64,000 bases of DNA from positions 304,616 to 368,615 of the forward strand of contig NZ_JAKTTI010000001.1 of the NCBI RefSeq assembly GCF_022427965.1. The letters are read 5' to 3'. The notes beneath the pieces were generated by a model. The model did not search any database and was not told the origin of the DNA. It saw nothing but the letters and a program-made list of their open reading frames with translations. Position 1 is the first letter of the stretch, and each line of letters opens with the position of its first letter. Position numbers and translations under genes: made by a program. This document shows, one piece after another, positions 45,815 through 54,624 of the stretch. This stretch comes from Fredinandcohnia quinoae (GTDB lineage Bacteria; Bacillota; Bacilli; Bacillales; Bacillaceae_L).

Positions 45815-46070
45815 ATGTAAGCTACCTCCAAATAAAATTTTTCACAGTATACATATATTATTTTCAAATAACTGTTAAATTATGTCTATAACCAAGGAAA
45901 TAAACTCCTTGGCTTTTTTCATTCCGCAATTCCATTAATTTTTTTCTTATCATTGGTTGTTGAAACATTTATATAGAAACTCTTTTTATGAAGGAAAATG
46001 AAGGAAATAGTCGAATTATATTTATAGAGGATAAATAATTTTTCATATTCAAATGGAGGAAATTTAATCT
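45815..46070. other. Divergent intergenic gap, no gene seen
   Basis: A 256-base AT-rich region between the DUF3231 gene and the phosphoesterase. It carries GGAGG-type ribosome sites at both ends (GGAGGTAGC, GGAGGAAATT). No clear sigmaA or sporulation promoter can be asserted. Confidence 0.5.
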
Positions 46071-47156
46071 ATGAAAATCGGATTTATACTAGTTGTTATA
46101 GTCATTCTACTATTATATGCAGCCCTCTCCTTCTATATTGGGTATAATGGTTGGGTGTGGCTTAAGAGGTCATTTTTTTTTAAAAAGAAAAAAACATACA
46201 CCTTTATCATCATATTATTATCACTTTCAATCTTTGTTAGTGTTTTCTCAACTTGGGTGCCATTAATCCTAATTGGATATTATTGGTTAATCCTTGTCGG
46301 ATATAGCCTTATTTTATTGCCTCTAGCTAACATCCTATATTTTCTCATTAGGAAAAAAGGTATTCGTTGGATTGGTAGCTCGGTTCTAAGTATCTATCTT
46401 TTCATTTTCATTTTTGGTACATACAACGCTTGGAATCCGATCGTGCGTAACTATAGCATAGCTATTGATAAGAACATAGAAAGAGAAGAGCTTAACATCC
46501 TCCTTGTGTCAGATTTCCATCTTGGTTCAATCGTAGGTAAAAATCATTTACAGCGATTCGTAGATATTGTAGATGAGACGAAACCTGATATCATCCTTAT
46601 TCCTGGCGATTTGATTAATGACAACATAGAGCCCTTTAAGAAAGAAAATATGGCTGATATTATGAAAAAGATAAAGGCTCCACTCGGCGTGTATGCTTCC
46701 TTAGGGAACCATGATTATTATGGAAATGATGATGAAGAAATTGTGAAAACAATGGAGAAACTGGGTATTAAGGTATTAACCGATGAATCCATTATGATTG
46801 AAGACGAATTTTTCATTATAGGGAGAAACGACCCAACAGATGAGAATCGAAAAAAGATGAGTACACTTGTTTCTGGTCTAGATAAAACCAAGCCACTTAT
46901 GATGTTGGATCACCAGCCTACCGAACTGGGAATTGCCGAGGACAACGGGGTTGATTTGATTCTATCTGGCCATACACATAGAGGTCAGGTTGCTCCAGCT
47001 AACCTAATTACAAACATGCTATTTGAGAATGATTGGGGATACTTGAAAAAGGGTAAGCTACATTCCTTCGTCTCATCGGGCTTCGGTACATGGGGACCAC
47101 CTCTACGAATTGGTAGCCAAGCGGAAGTAATGATGATTCATGTTACGTTTGAATAG
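46071..47156 (+). CDS. Membrane-anchored metallophosphoesterase
   Basis: A 361-residue protein: four membrane helices in the first 125 residues, then a calcineurin-like phosphoesterase domain facing outward or inward. The metal motifs are VSDFHLGS (D-x-H), IPGDLI (GD), GNHDYYGND (GNHD) and SGHTHRGQ (GHTH), so the active site is complete. It resembles Bacillus YkuE/YkoQ-type proteins. Substrate unknown. The ATG has GGAGG upstream. Confidence 0.82.
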   Translation: MKIGFILVVIVILLLYAALSFYIGYNGWVWLKRSFFFKKKKTYTFIIILLSLSIFVSVFSTWVPLILIGYYWLILVGYSLILLPLANILYFLIRKKGIRWIGSSVLSIYLFIFIFGTYNAWNPIVRNYSIAIDKNIEREELNILLVSDFHLGSIVGKNHLQRFVDIVDETKPDIILIPGDLINDNIEPFKKENMADIMKKIKAPLGVYASLGNHDYYGNDDEEIVKTMEKLGIKVLTDESIMIEDEFFIIGRNDPTDENRKKMSTLVSGLDKTKPLMMLDHQPTELGIAEDNGVDLILSGHTHRGQVAPANLITNMLFENDWGYLKKGKLHSFVSSGFGTWGPPLRIGSQAEVMMIHVTFE

Positions 47157-47172
47157 TTCAAGTAATGAATGA

Positions 47173-47198
47173 GGAAAAGGGAATCGGACCCCTTTTCC
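47173..47198 (+). terminator. Possible terminator after the phosphoesterase gene
   Basis: Stem GGAAAAGGG / CCCTTTTCC with an eight-base loop. The tail ATTATTTATG is weak. Confidence 0.45.
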
Positions 47199-47235
47199 AT
47201 TATTTATGTAATTCACAATCATTCACTTCCCCCCA

Positions 47236-47961
47236 CTAATCATTCATTTCCACTCTTCCCAAATAGTAATTCATGAGTTCAGGAAACTCTTTTATTTCCT
47301 GGATACCCTTGTCGCTTAATACATAGACACCTCTTTTGATTCTATCAAACCAACCATAGTAGTTTTTCGTTAGAATAGATGGAGTTTTATCACCAGTTCC
47401 CATCTCCTTCAAAGTCTTTGGGGACAATGGCCCAAAGTTTTTTAGATAAGACGCGATTTGGATACAATTCTCCTTGTAAGCCGTCATTATTTTGGTTCGA
47501 CTACTTCCACCAACATTATAATCGGAACTTCGACCATTTACTTCTTTTATTAACATCGCTCTTTTTCTTTTATTTAGTTGCATGCTTTTATTTCGGTCAA
47601 AAGGTGTAGGCTCAAATAAAATATCCGTTTTTGTGCGGTTAACTGAAAATGAAACAATAATTAATCCTAATTCCAATCTGCGTATTAAATGGCAAATGTC
47701 ATTCCAGCGCTTGGATCTTAAACTAATTTTCGGCTTTGGTATCGCAATATACACTAATTTCGTTAATTTCTGTCGCTTTGTCGCTTGGATAAGAAGATCC
47801 GCGTTTAATGAAAGTTTTAATTCAATAACAACCAATTCATCACCTTTTATAGCAACGATATCGCAGTCATTAACCTCCCCATAAACCTCATATCCTTCTT
47901 TTAAAAAATACGTTTGTATCGGTTTATACAAATCTATTTCTTTTAATTTTCCTTCACCCAT
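47236..47961 (-). CDS. DUF2161 protein with PD-(D/E)XK nuclease fold
   Basis: A protein of 241 residues. The N-terminal half has VNDCDIVAIKGDELVVIELKLSL: Asp, then Glu-x-Lys, the classic PD-(D/E)XK core. The C-terminus (ASYLKNFGPLSPKTLKEMGTGDKTPSILTKNYYGWFDRI) is a winged-helix-like part seen in this family. The target is unknown. I start at the ATG with ACGGTG 5 bases upstream, though a TTG nine codons earlier is open. It is monocistronic. Confidence 0.75.
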   Translation of the reverse strand: MGEGKLKEIDLYKPIQTYFLKEGYEVYGEVNDCDIVAIKGDELVVIELKLSLNADLLIQATKRQKLTKLVYIAIPKPKISLRSKRWNDICHLIRRLELGLIIVSFSVNRTKTDILFEPTPFDRNKSMQLNKRKRAMLIKEVNGRSSDYNVGGSSRTKIMTAYKENCIQIASYLKNFGPLSPKTLKEMGTGDKTPSILTKNYYGWFDRIKRGVYVLSDKGIQEIKEFPELMNYYLGRVEMND

Positions 47962-48050
47962 ATAAACACCGTCCAAATCAACTTCCAAATAGGCTTCATA
48001 ACCTTATTTTATCATTTTTATGATTAAAAAAGTGTCAGCATTTAAGAGTA

Positions 48051-48093
48051 AAAAAAGCACCTACTCTATTTTTTCAATAATAGTAGGTGCTTT
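48051..48093 (-). terminator. Terminator of hmp
   Basis: On the minus strand AAAGCACCTACT / AGTAGGTGCTTT with a 16-base loop, followed by seven T. Confidence 0.85.
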
Positions 48094-48114
48094 GATACAA
48101 ATGATTTATTAGTT

Positions 48115-49326
48115 TCAATTTAATTCAAGAGCTGGTCCAAAGAATTCATAATGGATTTGATCGGTTTCAATCCCAAGTTCGCGCAGCATTTTATAGACTG
48201 CTTGCATAAATGGTACAGGGCCACAAGTGTAAATAATTGAATCCTTACTTGGTATCCATTGCTCTAACGTTTTAATAGTAAGGCGTCCATCAACTGAAAA
48301 TTGTTTTTGTTGTATATCTTCATTAGTAGGTTGTTCATACGCTATGTAATAGTTCACATTCGTATTTTCATTCACTACATCTGTGACTTCCTTATGAAAT
48401 GAATGAACATTCCCATTCATCGTTGCGTGAATAAAGGTAATATCTGATACATCTGATTGTACTGCCTTTTTTAGCATACTCATCATTGGTGTAATACCTA
48501 CTCCCCCACTGATAAATACAATAGGATTTTCATCTGGAACATACACAAATTCACCAGCAGGTGCACTGATTTCTATATGATCTCCTTCTTGAATCATATC
48601 GTGAAGGAAATTTGAAACTCTTCCATCCGGTTTTTCGCTGTTATATCTTTCTCTTTTTACAGAAATTCGATAATATTCTCCATTTGGAGCATCAGATAGA
48701 CTATACTGACGGATATGTGTAAAAGAATCATTCCCATCTTTAACCTTAATGCTAATATATTGTCCTGGAAGAAAGGACGCTATTTTCCCACCATCAACTG
48801 GTTTTAAATAGAAGGATGTGATTACATCACTTTCCTTCACTTTTTTAGACACAGTGAATGGACGAAAATCCTTCCAGCCACCATCTTGAGATTCAGCCTC
48901 GATATATAAATTTTTCTCTATTCCTATGAAAGCATCTGCGATTACCCCATATGCCTCTTCCCAGGCAAGAATCACTTCATCGGATGCACCCTCTCCGAGC
49001 ACGTCTTTAATTGCTAATAATAAGTGCTTTCCTACAATTGGGTAATGCTCAGGCTTAATACCAAGTGAACGGTGTTTATGACCAATTTGGACGACAGTTG
49101 GAATAATCGCCTCCAACTGATCAATATGTTTTGCAGCAGCATATATAGCACTTGCTAGAGCTTTTTGTTGTCTCCCTTGCTTTTGATTTGCATGATTGAA
49201 AATATTAAGTAATTCTGGATGATTACCAAACATCAATTCATAAAATCGTTTCGTGATTTTTTCGCCATTTTCTTCAAGTACAGGGACAGTTGATTTAATA
49301 ATATCGATTGTTTCTTGTTGTAACAC
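48115..49326 (-). CDS. hmp: Flavohemoprotein, nitric oxide dioxygenase
   Basis: Converts nitric oxide to nitrate with O2 and NAD(P)H. A 403-residue protein: globin domain to about 140 (proximal His in GHKHRSLGI; KHLLLAIKDVLG), then an FAD domain (RQYSLSDAP) and an NAD domain (FISGGVGITPMMSML, CGPVPFM). The start is the GTG of MLQQETI, 8 bases after AAGGAG and in line with B. subtilis Hmp; the frame's GTG three codons upstream overlaps the ribosome site. Its promoter carries an Fnr box and a second palindrome. Confidence 0.95.
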   Translation of the reverse strand: MLQQETIDIIKSTVPVLEENGEKITKRFYELMFGNHPELLNIFNHANQKQGRQQKALASAIYAAAKHIDQLEAIIPTVVQIGHKHRSLGIKPEHYPIVGKHLLLAIKDVLGEGASDEVILAWEEAYGVIADAFIGIEKNLYIEAESQDGGWKDFRPFTVSKKVKESDVITSFYLKPVDGGKIASFLPGQYISIKVKDGNDSFTHIRQYSLSDAPNGEYYRISVKRERYNSEKPDGRVSNFLHDMIQEGDHIEISAPAGEFVYVPDENPIVFISGGVGITPMMSMLKKAVQSDVSDITFIHATMNGNVHSFHKEVTDVVNENTNVNYYIAYEQPTNEDIQQKQFSVDGRLTIKTLEQWIPSKDSIIYTCGPVPFMQAVYKMLRELGIETDQIHYEFFGPALELN

Positions 49327-49362
49327 TCGAGCCACTCCTTCTAATCTAGTTGTCTATTTATG

Positions 49363-49378
49363 ATGTGTTTTATCACAT
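49363..49378 (-). promoter_or_regulatory. Palindrome at the hmp transcription start, possible NsrR operator
   Basis: ATGTG and CACAT flank six A/T-rich bases (ATGTGATAAAACACAT on the minus strand). It lies at about +4 to +19 of the predicted start, a repressor position. NsrR controls hmp in B. subtilis, but the sequence does not match its consensus closely. Confidence 0.45.
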
Positions 49379-49388
49379 TACCAACGTT

Positions 49389-49432
49389 AGTATAGTAAAT
49401 ACCAACTTTTTCGCGTGTGATTTAAATCACAC
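49389..49432 (-). promoter_or_regulatory. hmp promoter with a perfect Fnr box
   Basis: On the minus strand GTGTGATTTAAATCACAC (49415-49432) is an 18-base perfect palindrome that fits TGTGA-N6-TCACA. A -10 hexamer TATACT is at 49389-49394. The start near 49382 puts the palindrome centre at about -41.5, the class II activation position. Confidence 0.72.
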
Positions 49433-49635
49433 TTTAACTAGTGTTCACAACACTGTCAAAATCTCTAGTACTGTAGTCCCAATTAATTGTCGATAAACAT
49501 TCGAATTTCAAACACTTTTTTATACGCTATGCGATTTCTTCCTATTTTCTTTCCATTTAATTCTTTTCCCAGAACTAAACTCGTTAACATTTTTGTAGGT
49601 TTTTGTTAATACAATACTTTTAGAGGTGAAAAAAA

Positions 49636-50079
49636 ATGGCTAGAGTAAAATACATCGACAGTGACATTGCTTTAATGGCAAGGATGATGAGGGCAGAAGC
49701 CGAAGGTGAAGGGCGCCTCGGAATGCTAATGGTTGGTAATGTAATTGTAAATCGACTAAAAGCAAATTGTTTAGATTTTAAAGGTTTAAGGTCTATACCT
49801 CAAGTCATTTATCAAGTGCAAGGAGGAAATTATTCTTTTGAAGCAGTGCAAAAAGGTAATGTTTTTTATAACAGAGCAAGAGATGTTGAAAAAAGATTAG
49901 CAAAACAAACATTAGACTATTGGCGTGATCATCCATCTAAGTTTGCTCTTTGGTATTTTAATCCGTATGCTTCATGTCCACCTACATGGTACGGTCAACC
50001 ATTTACTGGACAATTTAAACAACATTGTTACTATGAACCACAGGCTAATACATGTGAAAGTGTATATAGCGGCGGATAA
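49636..50079 (+). CDS. cwlJ: Spore cortex-lytic enzyme CwlJ
   Basis: A 147-residue hydrolase of the SleB/CwlJ family that cuts cortex peptidoglycan during germination. MARMMRAEAEGEGRLGMLMVGNVIVNR holds the catalytic Glu region; IYQVQGGNYSFEAV, NRARDV and LWYFNP are conserved segments. No signal peptide is present, as expected for CwlJ, which the mother cell makes. AGAGGTG lies before the ATG. The motif AATACAATA about 22 bases upstream might be a sporulation -10 element. Relatives often lie next to gerQ, which is not seen here. Confidence 0.9.
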   Translation: MARVKYIDSDIALMARMMRAEAEGEGRLGMLMVGNVIVNRLKANCLDFKGLRSIPQVIYQVQGGNYSFEAVQKGNVFYNRARDVEKRLAKQTLDYWRDHPSKFALWYFNPYASCPPTWYGQPFTGQFKQHCYYEPQANTCESVYSGG

Positions 50080-50097
50080 ACAACACACACCTGAACA

Positions 50098-50139
50098 GCA
50101 CCTCCAATTGTTAGACACATAACTAACGATTGGAGGTGC
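50098..50139 (+). terminator. Long hairpin after cwlJ
   Basis: GCACCTCCAATTGTTAG pairs with CTAACGATTGGAGGTGC (17 bp, one T-G) around ACACATAA. It is followed by ATTTTG rather than a long U tract. The right arm contains GGAGGTG, which would also serve as a ribosome site for the next small ORF. Confidence 0.55.
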
Positions 50140-50149
50140 ATTTTGAATT

Positions 50150-50236
50150 ATGAACTCAAAAAATGATAATAGTGAGTGGTGGGACGAATATTTTTATGCA
50201 ATTTTATATGAAGAGTGGAAGCAGGCTAAATATTAA
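50150..50236 (+). CDS. Very small ORF after cwlJ
   Basis: A 28-codon frame: MNSKNDNSEWWDEYFYAILY followed by EEWKQAKY. GGAGGTG lies 11 bases before the ATG, inside the right arm of the preceding hairpin, so translation could be masked. The composition, rich in Trp, Tyr and acidic residues, is not random-looking, but there is no known homologue. Existence is uncertain. Confidence 0.3.
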   Translation: MNSKNDNSEWWDEYFYAILYEEWKQAKY

Positions 50237-50275
50237 TTTATAGCAGTTTTTTAACAAGATTGCTATGCTTGAGCT

Positions 50276-51193
50276 TTAAGAAAAAACTTGTCCTCCATTC
50301 ACATGTAATGTTTGTCCGGTTACAAATCTTGAATCATTCGATGCAAGATAAACAAATGTAGGTGCAACTTCGAATGGTTGGCCTTGGCGGTCCATTGGAT
50401 TGCCTGCAAGGGTTACTTGATCTGCAGAAAAACTTGATGGAATTAATGGAGTCCATATTCGGCCAGGTGCTATCGCATTTACACGAATTCCTTTGCTCAC
50501 CAAGTTTCTTGCTAAGGATCGGGTAAAGCCAACAATTGCAGCTTTTGTCGCGCTGTAATCAATTAATTGATCATTTCCGTCAAATGCAACAACGGAGGCA
50601 GTATTTATAATTGAGCTTTCTGCTTTTAAGTATTTAAGTGCTGCACGGGTTGTATAAAAGTATGAGTAAATATTCACTTTAAATGTATCATCGAATTGTT
50701 CATCAGAGATATCTAGTAAGCTTAATTGTTGAAATTGGATGCCTACATGGTTGCACAGTATGTCAAGTTTTCCGAAGGTTTCAATGGTCTTTTCTACAAT
50801 ATTGATGCATTGTTGTTTGTTCCTAAGATCACCCGGTAATAACAAACATTTTTGTCCAAGCTCTTCAATTCTATTCTTCGTACGATTTGCATCTTCATGC
50901 TCCTCCAAATACGATATCGCAACATTGGCCCCTTCCTTCGCAAATGCAATCGCTGCGGCAGCACCCATTCCACTGTCACCACCTGTTATTAATGCTGTCT
51001 TGCCTTCTAATTTTCCACTACCTTGATAATTTGGATTTTCAATGATCGGTCTCGGAACCATTAAGCTTTCAATTCCCGGCTGATGATATTGGCGCTGCTC
51101 TGGTACTGTAATCGCAATTTCCTCAAATTGCGTAATCTTACCGTAATTAGGATGCATCGGATACTTATTTTTATCTAGTTCTCCATTAGTCAT
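50276..51193 (-). CDS. SDR family oxidoreductase
   Basis: A 305-residue short-chain dehydrogenase of the YhdF/YhxC type with an N-terminal extension of about 60 residues. The cofactor motif TGGDSGMG and the catalytic YSATK are intact ([23 protein letters not shown]). The usual NNAG reads CNHVG, an oddity. The C-terminus GQTLHVNGG is conserved. The alcohol or aldehyde substrate is unknown; relatives respond to general stress. It is monocistronic, and its ATG has a weak ribosome site. Confidence 0.85.
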   Translation of the reverse strand: MTNGELDKNKYPMHPNYGKITQFEEIAITVPEQRQYHQPGIESLMVPRPIIENPNYQGSGKLEGKTALITGGDSGMGAAAAIAFAKEGANVAISYLEEHEDANRTKNRIEELGQKCLLLPGDLRNKQQCINIVEKTIETFGKLDILCNHVGIQFQQLSLLDISDEQFDDTFKVNIYSYFYTTRAALKYLKAESSIINTASVVAFDGNDQLIDYSATKAAIVGFTRSLARNLVSKGIRVNAIAPGRIWTPLIPSSFSADQVTLAGNPMDRQGQPFEVAPTFVYLASNDSRFVTGQTLHVNGGQVFS

Positions 51194-51339
51194 TTTTTAT
51201 CAATCCCCCAAATCAAAACAACATCAGATTACTTTATGTAATATGAGCATCGATTGTGTCTAATCTTAATTGGAGGGACAGTTCCGGTATGGATGTAAGT
51301 GAATAATATAGTCAGAAATAGAGCCAAGGAGGTTTACAA

Positions 51340-51510
51340 ATGGAATATTACTACAATCCAGAGGTAAAATTATTATTAATCCCGTTTTCAAATGAAAAGG
51401 TAAATATTCAATATAATGAAGACCCAGTTAAATTTCAGTTGCCAATGATTGGACCAAGACCACCTTTTTATGCGAATCCAAGATATGAGGAATATTATCC
51501 GGTTATTTAG
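51340..51510 (+). CDS. Small protein of unknown function
   Basis: A 56-residue ORF (MEYYYNPEVKLLLIPFSNEK to RYEEYYPVI) with a consensus AAGGAGG 7 bases before the ATG. It is rich in Tyr, Pro and Asn, like some spore-coat peptides, but I recognise no family. It lies between divergent and convergent genes with its own 150-base leader, so it should have its own promoter. Confidence 0.55.
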   Translation: MEYYYNPEVKLLLIPFSNEKVNIQYNEDPVKFQLPMIGPRPPFYANPRYEEYYPVI

Positions 51511-51553
51511 GAGCTTTGTAGAAATCTTATAAGCGCACACCCATCTCAAATAA

Positions 51554-51585
51554 AAATCTGCCTCTGAAAAAAAAGAGGCAGATTT
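51554..51585 (-). terminator. Terminator of the Rieske-FAD gene
   Basis: AAATCTGCCTC / GAGGCAGATTT with a ten-base loop, followed on the minus strand by TTATTT. It also could end the small ORF at 51340-51510. Confidence 0.7.
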
Positions 51586-51587
51586 CA

Positions 51588-53183
51588 TCAATAGCCTGAA
51601 TCCTCCGAAATTAGATTATCAAGCATTGTATAATCATAATTCTGTAACGGCTTTTCGGCTGGACCTTCTAGAACTTCCCCGGTATAGGAGAATCTTGAAC
51701 CATGACATGGACAATCCCAAGACCTATCACCACTATTCCATTCCACCTCACAGCCAACATGTGTACAAGTCGTATCTACAATATATACTTTTCCTTCATC
51801 ATCTTTATAAGCACCTTTTCGATGACCATTTACAGAAATAACCGCACCTTCTCCGTTGGCTAATTCGTCAACATTTGTTTGAGGAAGTTCGATTTTTCCT
51901 TTAATTAAATGTTTAACAACATCTGCATTTGAGACTAAGAAGTTTTTCAGACTAGGATGCGCATAGAATCGTGCGGGTGAATATAGCTCCCGATATGGGT
52001 TACGTCTACCCAATATGATATCTCTTAGTAATATTGCCGCAGCTGTCCCGTTCGTCATACCCCATTTTCGATATCCAGTTGCGACTAAAACGCGTGGCTG
52101 TCCAGATGTAACCTCTCCAATATATGGAATTTTATCCAAGGTCTCTAAATCTTGTGCAGACCAACGATAAGCAACCTCCTGAAGATCAAAAACCTGGTTG
52201 CCAAAGTCTTCCAATGCCTTGTAGTGGTTCATTGTGTCTGTTCCCTGGCCTGTTTTATGACTTTCGCCGATAACTAATACCATTTCCTCATCATTATGTT
52301 TGACTGAACGAAGGGAACGGTTTGGCTTATCAGCGCTAATATACATTCCACCCGGGTAGCTTTCCTTCGTTTTTACAGCGAGTATGTAAGAACGGCTTGC
52401 ATGCATTCTACCAGAATATAATCCCAGCCCTTCATAAAACGGGAAATGTGAGCAAGCAAGAATAAAACCACCAGATACCCTTTTTCCATCCCGAGTTAGA
52501 ACTGTTGGATGCTCTTCAGTTTCTACATTTACTGCCACAGTGTGCTCAAAGATTAGGCCGCCTTTTTCTTTGATAATTTTTATGAGATGGGCAAGATATT
52601 TCACTGGATGGAATTGTGCCTGATTTTTCATAACGAGTGCCTTTTTAATTTGAATATTAAAAGGAATTTGTTCCACAATGCCGCCTTCTATTCCAATTGT
52701 CTTATACGCCCTTGCTTCAGTTTCTAGCTTTTTAGCGTACTCATCAGTCGTTGCGTACACATATGCATCTTGATGATTAAACTCACATTCAATTTTGTGC
52801 TCCTGAACTGTTCGTTCGATAAAATGTAAAGCATCCATATTGGCTTCATAATACAGCCTTGCTTTGCTTTGACCAAAGTTAGTGATGAACTCATCGTAGA
52901 TAATGTCATGCTGTGCGGTAATTTTTGCTGTTGTATGTCCGGATGTACCATTTACCAATTTTCCCGCTTCCAACACAGCTACCTTTAAACCATCATTTAC
53001 TAATAGATAAGCTGCAGTGAGTCCAGTAATCCCTCCTCCTACAATTACTACATCTACATCAAGATCATCCTCTAATTTAGGGAACTCTGGTAATTCTATC
53101 GATTCCCACCAGTATGGCTCAGGATTCTGAGGTAACATTCCACTTTTTGGGTTGCTGTTTGTCACACTTAACCCTCCATTCAA
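51588..53183 (-). CDS. FAD-dependent oxidoreductase with Rieske domain (YhfW-like)
   Basis: A 531-residue fusion: an N-terminal DAO-type FAD domain (VDVVIVGGGITGLTAAYLL) and a C-terminal Rieske [2Fe-2S] domain (CTHVGCEVEW and CPCHGSRF supply two Cys and two His). It matches B. subtilis YhfW in layout. The substrate is unknown; the amine-oxidase-like fold suggests oxidation of an amino compound. The Rieske domain occupies about 425-515. The promoter is not visible in the 50-base gap. Confidence 0.85.
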   Translation of the reverse strand: MNGGLSVTNSNPKSGMLPQNPEPYWWESIELPEFPKLEDDLDVDVVIVGGGITGLTAAYLLVNDGLKVAVLEAGKLVNGTSGHTTAKITAQHDIIYDEFITNFGQSKARLYYEANMDALHFIERTVQEHKIECEFNHQDAYVYATTDEYAKKLETEARAYKTIGIEGGIVEQIPFNIQIKKALVMKNQAQFHPVKYLAHLIKIIKEKGGLIFEHTVAVNVETEEHPTVLTRDGKRVSGGFILACSHFPFYEGLGLYSGRMHASRSYILAVKTKESYPGGMYISADKPNRSLRSVKHNDEEMVLVIGESHKTGQGTDTMNHYKALEDFGNQVFDLQEVAYRWSAQDLETLDKIPYIGEVTSGQPRVLVATGYRKWGMTNGTAAAILLRDIILGRRNPYRELYSPARFYAHPSLKNFLVSNADVVKHLIKGKIELPQTNVDELANGEGAVISVNGHRKGAYKDDEGKVYIVDTTCTHVGCEVEWNSGDRSWDCPCHGSRFSYTGEVLEGPAEKPLQNYDYTMLDNLISEDSGY

Positions 53184-53237
53184 TATTTTAACAATATTGA
53201 CTTTAGGGTTACCATTTTACGGAAAAACATTCACCTT

Positions 53238-53828
53238 TTAATTTCCTAATTTGATTCCACTCACGAATGTTGCTGGGCAATTTTTCTGTATCCCTACCAT
53301 CAAATCCTGATGATAGATCCAAGCGGTTTGTCCTTTATTAGTTGCACCAATCCAGACGAATTCTGGATCTGGGCCACTTGACCCGTTATATGTAACAATT
53401 AAATGTTTATATTTTTTATGATTTGTCTCGATTTCCTCAAAAAGTGTTAACTGGGGATCGAATCGACCATTTCCCTCCGTATATTCACTTCTATATTCAC
53501 TATATTCTGGTAGGTCATCATGGTGTTTTTCCTGACTGAAGGTGATCATTATATTTCGATCTTCTATCACTAGTAAAACATATTCGTAAGATAACCCCGC
53601 ACTTCGGATTTCGGCAATGATATTCTGTTCTAGATGTTGATTTGCAAGATGGTAAATGGAGTCAAAAACATAGGAGGCCCGCTTTCGGGAAATAAAGTTT
53701 CTCGCAGTTTGGATTTCTGGTTTCCCTTCCTTTTCACTGTAAAAGCGTGATAAACCTAGCTTAATACCGTTAATGATTATACGCTTAACTTCATCACTTA
53801 GATCAAATTCATCTCTTAATTGATTCAA
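53238..53828 (-). CDS. Hypothetical protein
   Basis: A protein of 196 residues that I do not recognise. No signal peptide or membrane helix. The N-terminal half is charged and helical (VKRIIINGIKLGLSRF, FISRKRASYVFDSIYHLANQ). The C-terminal half has LIVTYNGSSGPDPEFVWIG, which looks like a conserved ligand-binding patch. The TTG start has GGTGAT four bases upstream. It lies between the Rieske-FAD and HD genes, all on the same strand but with gaps. Confidence 0.55.
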   Translation of the reverse strand: MNQLRDEFDLSDEVKRIIINGIKLGLSRFYSEKEGKPEIQTARNFISRKRASYVFDSIYHLANQHLEQNIIAEIRSAGLSYEYVLLVIEDRNIMITFSQEKHHDDLPEYSEYRSEYTEGNGRFDPQLTLFEEIETNHKKYKHLIVTYNGSSGPDPEFVWIGATNKGQTAWIYHQDLMVGIQKNCPATFVSGIKLGN

Positions 53829-53972
53829 TTAAATCACCATCCTCCACCATTTCTACATTCTCGAAAAAACTTATTCATCTTGTATATTCTATGAAATTCG
53901 AAAATTCCCTTTATTATTATTAGGTGAAATAGTCATGATTTAATAGGTTTTTCATTTTATTTAAGTGGGTAT

Positions 53973-54509
53973 TTACGAGGGCTTACCTTGAGGATTACTC
54001 TTTATCTCCTCTTCTACCATTTGATCTAATCGTTCAATCATTTTAATTGCCTTTTCTTCATCAATTTTACGATAATGATGCAGACCACCTTCTTCTTCAT
54101 CCATCTCATCTGCTAGTTTTGTAATTTGTTGAAGGGGTGTTCGTTGGATATAGCTATCTTTAATATAGGAGTCTGTATGGAATAAAATTGCAAATGCAAT
54201 ATCCTTTGCATATTGTGGATTTTCACCTAATCGAATCAATAATTTATGAGCTCTTTCTGCACCTTTAATTGCATGAATATCATTTTGTTTATATAAGCTA
54301 TAATCCCATTTCCCATTTTTATACCAGGTGTAATGTCCCATATCATGGAGTAATGCCGCCTTCGTTGCAAGATCCACAGATACATTTTTTTGTTTTGCTA
54401 ATTTAAATGCATGATATGCACATGCAATTGCATGGGCAATTCCAGAACGTGATAAATACTTTTGAGCTATACGATGATTATATATTTGTGTCAATGTTAC
54501 ATACCTCAT
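53973..54509 (-). CDS. HD-domain hydrolase
   Basis: A protein of 178 residues with an HD metal-binding core: HAIACAYHAFKLA, then ALLHDMGHYTWYK, and AILFHTD further on. The Mg/Mn-binding His-Asp pair is present. Related small Bacillus HD proteins are phosphohydrolases of unknown substrate. The C-terminus is helical. It ends the strand's group 116 bases downstream of the nan unit and is separated from it by a hairpin. Confidence 0.75.
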   Translation of the reverse strand: MRYVTLTQIYNHRIAQKYLSRSGIAHAIACAYHAFKLAKQKNVSVDLATKAALLHDMGHYTWYKNGKWDYSLYKQNDIHAIKGAERAHKLLIRLGENPQYAKDIAFAILFHTDSYIKDSYIQRTPLQQITKLADEMDEEEGGLHHYRKIDEEKAIKMIERLDQMVEEEIKSNPQGKPS

Positions 54510-54584
54510 AGCTTCGATCCTCCAACAACTAAAATTATTTGAATCTTACCATATGTCATAAAAAAATAGCAATAATGAAGAATA

Positions 54585-54615
54585 GGGACAATCCCATTTT
54601 CTCTGGAACTGTCCC
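54585..54615 (-). terminator. Hairpin after the ROK gene
   Basis: On the minus strand GGGACAGTTCCA / TGGGATTGTCCC, 12 pairs with two G-T, loop GAGAAAA, then TATTCTTC. The U tract is weak, but it sits ten bases after the ROK stop codon. Confidence 0.55.
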
Positions 54616-54624
54616 CTCTTACCT

